This document shows positions 6,457 through 11,968 of a DNA stretch of 13,334 nt, one piece after another. This stretch comes from DAIMZM01 sp036733985 (GTDB lineage: Bacteria; Bacillota; Dehalobacteriia; UBA4068), in contig DAIMZM010000067.1 in NCBI GenBank assembly GCA_036733985.1, positions 1 through 13,334 of the forward strand, written 5' to 3'. The translations under genes were made by a program, and so were the position numbers. Positions within the stretch are counted from its first letter, which is position 1. Each line of letters starts with the position of its first letter. Below the pieces are notes generated by a model that saw only the letters and a program-made list of their open reading frames with translations, ran no database searches and was not told where the DNA came from.

Positions 6457-7530
6457 ATGAGCTTTCCCCGTTCACAAACCAGACAAGTGCGGATCGGCGC
6501 TGTAGCCGTGGGCAACGGCGCAGCCATCAGCATCCAATCCATGAACAATACCCCCACCGCGGATGTGGCGGCTACCCTGGCTCAGCTGCAAGCTTTGGCA
6601 GCGGCCGGGGCGGAGATCGGCCGCCTGGCCGTGCCGGATCAGGCCGCCGCGGCAGCCCTGGCGGATATCGTCCGGGGCAGCCCTTTGCCCTTGGTGGCGG
6701 ATATCCACTTTGACCACCGCCTGGCCCTGGCCGCCATCCGGGCCGGCGTGGCCGGCCTGCGCCTGAACCCGGGGAATATCGGCGGGGCGGAGCAGGTGCG
6801 CCAGGTGGCCGCGGCAGCCAAGGCAGCCGGGATCCCCATCCGGGTGGGGGTCAACGGCGGTTCTTTGCCCAAGGATATCCTGGCCGCGGCCGGGGGGATC
6901 ACCCCGGAGGGCTTATGCGAAGCCGCCCTGCGCCAGGCCGGGTTGCTGGAGGACGCGGGCTTTTCCGCCATCAAGCTGTCCCTGAAATGTTCGGATCTGC
7001 CGGTGATGCTGGCGGCTTACCGCCGCATCGCCCAGCTCTGCGATTACCCCCTGCATATCGGCGTGACGGAAGCAGGCCCCCTCTACCGGGGCAGCGTTAA
7101 AAACGCCATCGGTATCGGCGCGCTGCTCAGCGAAGGCATCGGCGATACCCTCCGGGTCTCCCTTACCGCCGATCCGGTGGCGGAAGTGCGGCTGGCCCGG
7201 GAAATCCTCTCCATGTTAGGCATCCGGCGGCAAGGCTGGGAATTTATTTCCTGCCCCACTTGCGGGCGCACCCGGGTGGATCTGATCCCTCTGGCTTTGC
7301 GCATTGAGGAGGAACTGGCGGCTATTGAGCCGCGTCAGCCGCGGAAGATCGCCGTTATGGGCTGCGCCGTGAACGGCCCCGGCGAGGCGGCCGGCGCCGA
7401 CCTGGGCCTGGCCTGCGGCGCCAGCGGCGGCCTGATCTTCCGCCATGGCCAAAAGCTGGGCGCTTACAGCGAGGCCGAACTGCTGCCGGAATTCCTGCGC
7501 CTGGCCCGGGAGCTGGCGGAAGAGGAATAG
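6457..7530 (+). CDS. ispG: 4-hydroxy-3-methylbut-2-enyl diphosphate synthase
   Basis: IspG (GcpE) converts MEcPP to HMBPP, the penultimate MEP-pathway step, using a [4Fe-4S] cluster and reduced ferredoxin or flavodoxin. I chose ATG 6457, seven bases after GGAGG (6445-6449), giving 357 residues. An in-frame upstream ATG at 6430 precedes that ribosome binding site and is rejected. The short single-chain bacterial form is seen: a TIM-barrel part with SIQSMNNTPTADV (25-37), VADIHFDH (80-87) and LRLNPGNIG (101-109), then the cluster domain with SCPTCGRTRVD (265-275; Cys266, Cys269) and MGCAVNGPGE (301-310; Cys303, Glu310). These match the three Cys and one Glu cluster ligands of the family. The usual M-T-N-T-D-T reads M-N-N-T-P-T. 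Last gene of the lipid cluster. Confidence 0.97.
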   Translation: MSFPRSQTRQVRIGAVAVGNGAAISIQSMNNTPTADVAATLAQLQALAAAGAEIGRLAVPDQAAAAALADIVRGSPLPLVADIHFDHRLALAAIRAGVAGLRLNPGNIGGAEQVRQVAAAAKAAGIPIRVGVNGGSLPKDILAAAGGITPEGLCEAALRQAGLLEDAGFSAIKLSLKCSDLPVMLAAYRRIAQLCDYPLHIGVTEAGPLYRGSVKNAIGIGALLSEGIGDTLRVSLTADPVAEVRLAREILSMLGIRRQGWEFISCPTCGRTRVDLIPLALRIEEELAAIEPRQPRKIAVMGCAVNGPGEAAGADLGLACGASGGLIFRHGQKLGAYSEAELLPEFLRLARELAEEE

Positions 7531-7544
7531 CGGATAGTAAAACC

Positions 7545-7568
7545 TTTCTTTTCTTAGAAGAAAAGAAA
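7545..7568 (+). repeat. Perfect A/T-rich inverted repeat
   Basis: TTTCTTTTCTT (7545-7555) and AAGAAAAGAAA (7558-7568) are perfectly complementary around a two-base centre. A second AAAAGAA copy follows at 7570-7576, so two alternative pairings exist. There is no T-run after the stem, so a standard terminator is unlikely; it may be the end of an interspersed repeat or a 3' stabilising hairpin for the ispG transcript. Confidence 0.6.
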
Positions 7569-7657
7569 CAAAAGAATTTTAAAGGGTATGTAGCCGTGTC
7601 GTTCCAGCCGGGGCGTCCCTTTGGATAAACTTGAAGTACGGTTTTAAATCTTTTAGA

Positions 7658-7663
7658 TACAAT
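7658..7663 (+). promoter_or_regulatory. Possible -10 box of the proS promoter
   Basis: TACAAT (7658-7663) is a five-of-six match to the sigma-A -10 box in an A+T-rich patch. The best -35-like hexamer, TTGAAG (7631-7636), is 21 bases away, which is too far, so the promoter is uncertain. A start near 7670 would give a leader of about 55 bases. Confidence 0.4.
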
Positions 7664-7675
7664 ATAAAAATTCCC

Positions 7676-7702
7676 CGCCTCCGCTTTAGACAAGGGGAGG
7701 CG
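7676..7702 (+). promoter_or_regulatory. proS leader hairpin with anti-Shine-Dalgarno arm
   Basis: CGCCTCC (7676-7682) pairs perfectly with GGAGGCG (7696-7702) over a 13-base loop. The left arm includes CCTCC, which could equally pair with the real proS ribosome binding site GGAGG at 7711-7715. The two pairings exclude each other, so the first hairpin would leave translation free and the alternative would block it. This is read directly from base pairing; any control role is inferred. Confidence 0.45.
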
Positions 7703-7725
7703 ATACCAAAGGAGGACAAGCAGGA

Positions 7726-9489
7726 ATGAGAATGTCGCAATTATACGCGCCTACTTTAAGGGAGGTGCCTACCGAGGCGGAGATTGCCAGTCATCAGCTG
7801 ATGCTGCGGGCCGGCCTCATCAAGAAGCTGGCCATGGGTATTTATACTTATATGCCCCTGGGCTGGCGTTCCATGAAAAAGATCGAGGAAATCATCCGTC
7901 AGGAGATGGACGCCCAAGGCGGCCAGGAGCTGTTCATGCCCACGGTGCATCCGGCGGAGCTGTGGCAGGAAAGCGGCCGCTGGCAGATTTACGGGCCTGA
8001 GCTGTGGCGGGTGCGGGACCGGCATGACCGGGAATTCGCCCTGGCCCCCACCCATGAGGAAGTCATCACCAGCACGGTGCGGCAGGATATCCGCTCTTAT
8101 AAGCAATTGCCGCTGCTGCCTTATCAGATCCAGACCAAATTCCGGGATGAGCGGCGGCCCCGCTTCGGCGTGATCCGCTGCCGGGAATTCATCATGAAGG
8201 ACTTGTATTCCTTTGATCTGGATGAAGCGGGCCTGGATATTTCCTACCGGAAAATGCATGACGCCTATACCAATATTTTCAGCCGCTGCGGCCTGACTTT
8301 CCGGCCGGTGGCCGCGGATAGCGGCGCCATCGGCGGCTCCGGCTCCCATGAGTTCATGGCCCTGTCCGATGTGGGCGAAGGCCTGATCCTCTTCTGCGAC
8401 CACTGCGATTACGCGGCCACCGACGAGATCTCCGCCATCACCCCTGAGCCCACCGGCGTTGGCGAGGACTTTCTGCCCATCAAAAGCGTGGAAACCCCGG
8501 ACTGCAAAACCGTGGAGGATTTGGCCCGGCTGCTGCAGGTGCCTGCCCACCGCACCGTGAAGACCCTGTGCTATATGGCGATCTATGCCGAAGAAGAACG
8601 CTTTGTGGTGGTGCTGCTCCGGGGCGACCGCCAGGTGAACGAGATCAAGCTGCTGAATCATTTGGATTGCCTGGGCTTGCGCTTTGCCACTGACGACGAG
8701 GTGCGGGCCCACGGTATGGAGCCGGGCTATTGCGGCCCTGTGGGCTTAAAGGTGGATATTCCGGTGATTGCCGACCGGGAGGTGCCCCTGATGGTGAACC
8801 ATGAATGCGGCGACGGGCGCAAGGATTTCCATTTGATGAACGTCAACTACCAGCGGGGGGATTACCGCATCGATGAAGTGGCCGACATCATGCTGGTGCA
8901 AAAGGGCATGGCTTGCCCTGTTTGCGGCCGGCCCCTGAACGCCCGCCGGGGCATCGAAGTGGGGCAGATCTTCAAGCTGCATACCAAGTACAGCGATAAG
9001 CTGGGCTGCCGCTATGTGGATGAAAACGGCCAGGACCACGCCATGGTCATGGGCTGCTACGGCATTGGCGTAGGCCGCACCCTGGCCGCGGTGATCGAGC
9101 AGCATCATGACGAGCAGGGCGTGATCTGGCCCATCAGCGTGGCCCCTTACGAGGTGATGGTGGTGCCGGTGAACGATAAGGACGAATGGCTGACGGCGGA
9201 GGCGGAAAACCTCTATAAAGAGCTGCTCCGCCAGGGGGTGGAAGCGGTGCTGGACGACCGCAAGGAGCGGCCCGGCGTGAAATTCAACGACGCGGATTTG
9301 TTGGGCTTCCCCATCCGCGTTACCATGGGCAAAAAATGCCGGGAAACCGGCCTGGCCGAAGTGCGGGTGCGGGCCACCGGCGTGGTCACGGAAGTGCCTC
9401 TGGCCCAGGTGGCGGCCCATGTGCTGGGGCTCAAGCAGGAGATGCTGGCAGCCCTGGCCGCGCCCAATCCCTGGCCGGAATTAGCCTAA
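7726..9489 (+). CDS. proS: Prolyl-tRNA synthetase, bacterial type with editing domain
   Basis: ProS attaches proline to tRNA-Pro in the cytosol. At 587 residues it is the long bacterial class II form. ATG 7726 follows GGAGG (7711-7715) by ten bases; the next ATG, at 7732, is too far. The N-terminus MRMSQLYAPTLREVP is typical. Class II motif 2 is at about 139-156 (FRDERRPRFG, then R-x-R-E-F) and motif 3 at 443-451 (GCYGIGVGR). Between them the insertion (INS) editing domain spans about 225-385, with HRTVK ending at Lys279, the residue known to matter for removing misacylated alanine in E. coli. CxxC pairs at 224/227 and 397/400 flank the insertion and may bind zinc (inference). The C-terminal anticodon-binding domain starts near 470. 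It is separated from ispG by its own spacer and probable promoter. Confidence 0.97.
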   Translation: MRMSQLYAPTLREVPTEAEIASHQLMLRAGLIKKLAMGIYTYMPLGWRSMKKIEEIIRQEMDAQGGQELFMPTVHPAELWQESGRWQIYGPELWRVRDRHDREFALAPTHEEVITSTVRQDIRSYKQLPLLPYQIQTKFRDERRPRFGVIRCREFIMKDLYSFDLDEAGLDISYRKMHDAYTNIFSRCGLTFRPVAADSGAIGGSGSHEFMALSDVGEGLILFCDHCDYAATDEISAITPEPTGVGEDFLPIKSVETPDCKTVEDLARLLQVPAHRTVKTLCYMAIYAEEERFVVVLLRGDRQVNEIKLLNHLDCLGLRFATDDEVRAHGMEPGYCGPVGLKVDIPVIADREVPLMVNHECGDGRKDFHLMNVNYQRGDYRIDEVADIMLVQKGMACPVCGRPLNARRGIEVGQIFKLHTKYSDKLGCRYVDENGQDHAMVMGCYGIGVGRTLAAVIEQHHDEQGVIWPISVAPYEVMVVPVNDKDEWLTAEAENLYKELLRQGVEAVLDDRKERPGVKFNDADLLGFPIRVTMGKKCRETGLAEVRVRATGVVTEVPLAQVAAHVLGLKQEMLAALAAPNPWPELA

Positions 9490-9504
9490 GCCTGATGCTC
9501 AGGC
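9490..9504 (+). other. Small hairpin after proS
   Basis: GCCTGA (9490-9495) pairs with TCAGGC (9499-9504) over the loop TGC, directly after the proS stop. It lacks a U-run, so it is not a convincing terminator and transcription may continue into the next gene. The rest of the 67-base gap shows only an A/T patch (about 9521-9533) and the ribosome binding site AAAGGG. Confidence 0.5.
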
Positions 9505-9556
9505 AGGCCGCCGCCGCTTTCAGTATTAAAATTTCAAGGTTGGGAAAGGGCGTATT

Positions 9557-10084
9557 ATGACGATTTACGAGTACAAGGGGATGAAACCCACCGTAGGCCA
9601 GGATTGTTTTATTGCCGCCAGCGCGGATATCATTGGCGATGTGCGGCTGGGCGACCATGCTTCCGTCTGGTTCGGCGCGGTAGTCCGGGGCGACCTGGCT
9701 CCGGTGATCATTGGCAAAAACAGCAATATCCAGGATAACAGCGTGGTGCATGTGATCCGGGATGTGCCCACCCTGATCGGGGATCATGTGGCTGTGGGCC
9801 ATGGGGTGGTCATCCATTCCGCCACCATTGAGGAGAATTGCCTGATCGGCATGGGCGCGGTGATCCTGGATCAGGCCGTCATCGGCCATGGCAGCATCGT
9901 GGCTGCCGGCGCGGTGGTGTCGCCCCGCACCGTTATCCCCCCCCATTCCCTGGTGATGGGGGTGCCGGGCAAGCCGGTCAAAACCCTGGACCCGTCCACT
10001 GAGGAAGCCCGGATCAAACATGCCCTGACCTATGCCGCTCTGGCCGGGGACTATTTACAAGAAGATTATAGTAAAACTGAATAA
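9557..10084 (+). CDS. Gamma-carbonic-anhydrase-like hexapeptide protein
   Basis: This 175-residue protein is a left-handed beta-helix trimer of the gamma-carbonic anhydrase family (relatives: Cam, YrdA, PaaY). ATG 9557 follows AAAGGG (9545-9550) by six bases. The hexapeptide pattern of Ile/Val/Leu at every sixth position runs from about residue 18 to 135. Conserved active-site features are present: Arg44 and Asp46 in V-V-R-G-D, the NIQDNSVVH stretch with His65, and GHGVVIH with His82 and His87, the three metal-ligand positions of the family. The closing IPPHSLVMGVPGKPVK loop and a C-terminal helix are normal. CO2 hydration activity is plausible but many relatives are inactive or have other roles. 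It stands between proS and recA with no obvious functional tie. Confidence 0.9.
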   Translation: MTIYEYKGMKPTVGQDCFIAASADIIGDVRLGDHASVWFGAVVRGDLAPVIIGKNSNIQDNSVVHVIRDVPTLIGDHVAVGHGVVIHSATIEENCLIGMGAVILDQAVIGHGSIVAAGAVVSPRTVIPPHSLVMGVPGKPVKTLDPSTEEARIKHALTYAALAGDYLQEDYSKTE

Positions 10085-10090
10085 AAACCC

Positions 10091-10119
10091 TTGCAAATCC
10101 CGGCAGGATTGTTTATAAT
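10091..10119 (+). promoter_or_regulatory. recA promoter
   Basis: TTGCAA (10091-10096) and a perfect TATAAT (10114-10119) are spaced by 17 bases, a strong sigma-A type promoter. It begins seven bases after the stop of the preceding gene. The expected transcript start is near 10126, inside the LexA-type box that follows. Confidence 0.85.
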
Positions 10120-10124
10120 GATAT

Positions 10125-10138
10125 CGAACATTTGTTTG
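10125..10138 (+). promoter_or_regulatory. LexA (DinR) operator of recA
   Basis: CGAACATTTGTTTG agrees with the Bacillus-type SOS box CGAACRNRYGTTYG at all but one position (T instead of R at position 8). It covers the predicted transcript start, so LexA bound there would block the promoter until RecA filaments trigger LexA self-cleavage. This is the expected autoregulatory loop and also marks the organism as a member of the Bacillota or a near relative. Confidence 0.85.
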
Positions 10139-10158
10139 ATGACGAGGAGGACCTGCTG

Positions 10159-11202
10159 ATGAACGATAAGGATAAAGCGGCGGCGCTCTCGGCGGCGCTG
10201 GCCCAGATCGAGAAGCAATTTGGCAAAGGCTCCATCATGCGTTTAGGCAGTTCCGGCATTACGGCCGTGGATGTGATCCCCACCGGCTCCCTGGCTTTGG
10301 ATCTGGCTTTGGGCGTGGGCGGCATGCCCCGGGGCCGGGTGGTGGAGATCTATGGGCCGGAAAGCTCCGGCAAAACCACCGTGGCCCTGCATATCGTGGC
10401 CCAAGCCCAAAAGCATGGCGGCGCCGCGGCTTTCATTGACGCCGAGCATGCCCTGGATCCGCTTTACGCGGGAAACCTGGGCGTGGATATCGACGAATTG
10501 CTGATTTCCCAGCCGGATACCGGCGAGCAAGCTTTGGAAATTGCCGAAGCCCTGGTCAGGAGCGGCGCTCTCGATGTGATCGTGGTGGACAGCGTGGCCG
10601 CCCTGGTGCCCCGGCAGGAGCTGGAAGGGGATATGGGCGATTCCCATGTGGGCCTGCAGGCCCGGCTGATGTCCCAGGCCCTGCGCAAGCTCACCGGCGC
10701 GGTGAGCAAATCCAATACTTGCCTGATTTTTATCAACCAGATCCGGGAAAAAGTGGGGGTGATGTTCGGCAATCCGGAAACCACCTCCGGCGGCCGGGCC
10801 TTGAAATTTTACGCCTCCGTCCGGGTGGATGTGCGCCGGGGCGATACCATTAAAGCCGGTACGGAAATGATCGGTTCCCGCACCAAGGCCAAAGTGGTGA
10901 AGAATAAGGTGGCGCCCCCCTTTAAGGTGGCGGAATTCGATATTATGTATGGTAAGGGCATTTCCGCCGCCGGCAATGTGCTGGATATCGGCACCGAGAT
11001 GAAGATCGTGGAAAAAGCCGGTTCCTGGTACAGCTATCAGGGCGAGCGCATCGGCCAGGGCCGGGAAAACGCCAAGGAATATTTCGAGGCCCATCCGGAA
11101 GTGATGGCCGAGGTGGAAGCGCAGATCCGGGCTAAGGTGGCTGCGGAGAAAGCCCCCGCGTCTTCCGTGGATGAGAGCAGCGATGCCCCGGATGCGGAAT
11201 AA
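10159..11202 (+). CDS. recA: Recombinase RecA
   Basis: RecA forms filaments on single-stranded DNA, drives homologous strand exchange and stimulates LexA self-cleavage. I chose ATG 10159, eight bases after AGGAGG (10145-10150), giving 347 residues. A TTG at 10132 would start inside the operator and is rejected. Visible parts are the N-terminal helix with QIEKQFGKGSIMRLG, Walker A GPESSGKT (66-73), the catalytic region AAFIDAEHALDP, Walker B VIVVDSVAALVP, the L1 loop (EGDMGDSHVGLQARLMSQA), the L2 region (NQIREKVGVMFGNPETT, then SGGRALKFYASVR) and the C-terminal domain ending in an acidic tail (SSVDESSDAPDAE). All are standard. The end of the gene overlaps recX. Confidence 0.98.
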   Translation: MNDKDKAAALSAALAQIEKQFGKGSIMRLGSSGITAVDVIPTGSLALDLALGVGGMPRGRVVEIYGPESSGKTTVALHIVAQAQKHGGAAAFIDAEHALDPLYAGNLGVDIDELLISQPDTGEQALEIAEALVRSGALDVIVVDSVAALVPRQELEGDMGDSHVGLQARLMSQALRKLTGAVSKSNTCLIFINQIREKVGVMFGNPETTSGGRALKFYASVRVDVRRGDTIKAGTEMIGSRTKAKVVKNKVAPPFKVAEFDIMYGKGISAAGNVLDIGTEMKIVEKAGSWYSYQGERIGQGRENAKEYFEAHPEVMAEVEAQIRAKVAAEKAPASSVDESSDAPDAE

Positions 11203-11695
11203 ACAGGATTTGGCAGAGCAGCAGGATCAGGTGTATCCGGCTGCTTTGCGCTATTTGGCCCGGCGGGACTATGCGGAGCAGGAACTCCGGGATAAGCTGT
11301 TGGCCCGGGGCGCAACGGAAGCCGCGGTGGACGACTGTGTGGAGCGCCTTTATGCCGCGGGCTACCTGGATCAGCAGCGCTTTGCCCAGGCCCGCACCCG
11401 CCAGCGCCGGGATTTTTCCGCCCGGGGCAGGCTGGCGGTGCGTCTGGAGCTGCGGGGCCTGGGCCTGGACGAGGAAGGCATCCAGGCGGCTTTGGACGCG
11501 GAATATGACGAGGAGCAAGAGCGGCAGATCCTGACGCAGCTGATCAGCCGGGGGCTCAGCCGTTTGCCAGGGGACGCCGGGCCGGAGCAGCGGCGCCATT
11601 ATCTGGCCAAGCTGCAGCGGCAGCTGCTGTCCCGGGGTTTCCAGGCGGCTTTGGTCTATGAATTGCTGCGGCAGGCCGGAGATTCAGAATTTTAA
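11183..11695 (+). CDS. recX: Regulatory protein RecX
   Basis: RecX binds the RecA filament and limits its growth. The protein is about 170 residues and almost wholly helical, with three-helix repeats. Family blocks are A-L-R-Y-L-A-R-R-D-Y-A-E-Q-E-L, LLARGATEAAV, LYAAGYLDQQRFAQ and RRDFSARGRLAVRLELRG. The start is uncertain: ATGs at 11171, 11183 and 11192 share the frame and all overlap the end of recA. I prefer 11183 because GAGAG at 11173-11177 stands five bases before it; none has a strong ribosome binding site, so translation probably depends on ribosomes finishing recA. This keeps RecX below RecA in amount. No terminator follows closely; the next is at 11901. Confidence 0.9.
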   Translation: MPRMRNKQDLAEQQDQVYPAALRYLARRDYAEQELRDKLLARGATEAAVDDCVERLYAAGYLDQQRFAQARTRQRRDFSARGRLAVRLELRGLGLDEEGIQAALDAEYDEEQERQILTQLISRGLSRLPGDAGPEQRRHYLAKLQRQLLSRGFQAALVYELLRQAGDSEF

Positions 11696-11710
11696 TATTC
11701 GAAATACGTC

Positions 11711-11739
11711 TTGACAGGTTTTTGTTTTTATATTAATAT
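11711..11739 (+). promoter_or_regulatory. Strong promoter in the recX-rny spacer, with palindrome
   Basis: A perfect -35 box TTGACA (11711-11716) is followed after 17 bases by TAATAT (11734-11739), four of six matches; TATAAA at 11737-11742 is an alternative. A perfect 16-base palindrome, TTTATATTAATATAAA (11727-11742), covers the -10 region and could be an operator, or merely A+T-rich chance. A transcript would start near 11746, over 200 bases before rny and about 155 before the terminator at 11901. Confidence 0.6.
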
Positions 11740-11852
11740 AAATATGTTAAAGTCGGTTTTGAATTCGCTCCAAGGGCGTTTTGAGCAATAGATGAAGCTT
11801 AACTTGATATATATGATCATAGCTGCACTTTAAGGGAGATTGATATATATAT

Positions 11853-11858
11853 TATAAT
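11853..11858 (+). promoter_or_regulatory. Possible second -10 box before rny
   Basis: A perfect TATAAT lies in an A+T track, with a poor -35-like TTAAGG (11830-11835) 17 bases upstream. A start near 11865 would give a transcript whose first 65 bases contain the terminator hairpin and too little upstream sequence to form the competing stem. It may be a chance match in the AT repeat. Confidence 0.3.
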
Positions 11859-11900
11859 GGCGCGCCGTTTTTTCTGGCGAAATTCATCTATTCAGCAGTC

Positions 11901-11932
11901 AAAATCGAGTTTGCAAACTCGATTTTTCTTTT
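11901..11932 (+). terminator. Intrinsic terminator or attenuator upstream of rny
   Basis: AAAATCGAGTTT (11901-11912) and AAACTCGATTTT (11915-11926) are perfectly complementary around a two-base centre, and the stem runs into a T-rich tract (11923-11932) continuing to about 11934. It lies 37 bases before the rny start, so it would end recX read-through and any transcript of the spacer, unless blocked by the competing stem. Confidence 0.85.
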
Positions 11933-11968
11933 TTAAAAGCGGCTTAATCATATTGATGGAGGTGAAGC

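Larger units (their letters stand above)
7531..7725 (+). other. ispG-proS spacer: inverted repeats, promoter, short leader
   Basis: A 195-base gap of mixed composition. From left to right it holds an A/T hairpin (7545-7568), a long-range stem AAAGGG/CCCTTT (7581-7586 with 7617-7622), an A+T-rich promoter-like zone (7631-7668) and a leader hairpin just before the proS ribosome binding site. No conserved T-box sequence or terminator-antiterminator pair is visible, although proS is often T-box controlled in this phylum. No open frame here looks coding. Confidence 0.6.
11746..11932 (+). ncRNA. Candidate small RNA or rny leader RNA
   Basis: A promoter on the left and a perfect intrinsic terminator on the right frame about 185 bases with no convincing gene. 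The interval has nested long-range complementarity: CGGTTTTGA (11754-11762) with TCAAAATCG (11899-11907), nine pairs with one G-U; then AATAGATGAA (11787-11796) with TTCATCTATT (11883-11892), ten perfect pairs. Inside these, ATATATAT tracts at 11807-11814 and about 11843-11850 can pair as well. The outer stem uses the same bases as the left arm of the terminator, so the two cannot form together. This could be a free small RNA ending at the terminator, or a conditional leader of rny. I match it to no known family; the size recalls 6S RNA but no conserved 6S feature was confirmed. Confidence 0.4.

Noticed and set aside
7531..7725. T-box leader for proS
   Set aside because: The conserved T-box sequence and a terminator/antiterminator pair are absent, and the likely leader is only about 55 bases.
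7756..8712. 318-codon minus-strand open frame opposite proS
   Set aside because: It is a reverse-strand shadow of the undoubted proS, with His/Gln-rich composition and no motif.
10243..11094. 283-codon minus-strand open frame opposite recA
   Set aside because: It is opposite a full-length recA with every family motif; there is no independent support.
11746..11932. 6S RNA identity for the recX-rny spacer RNA
   Set aside because: Size and long-hairpin form are suggestive, but I could not confirm the conserved central bubble or closing-stem features by eye, so it is left as an unassigned candidate RNA.
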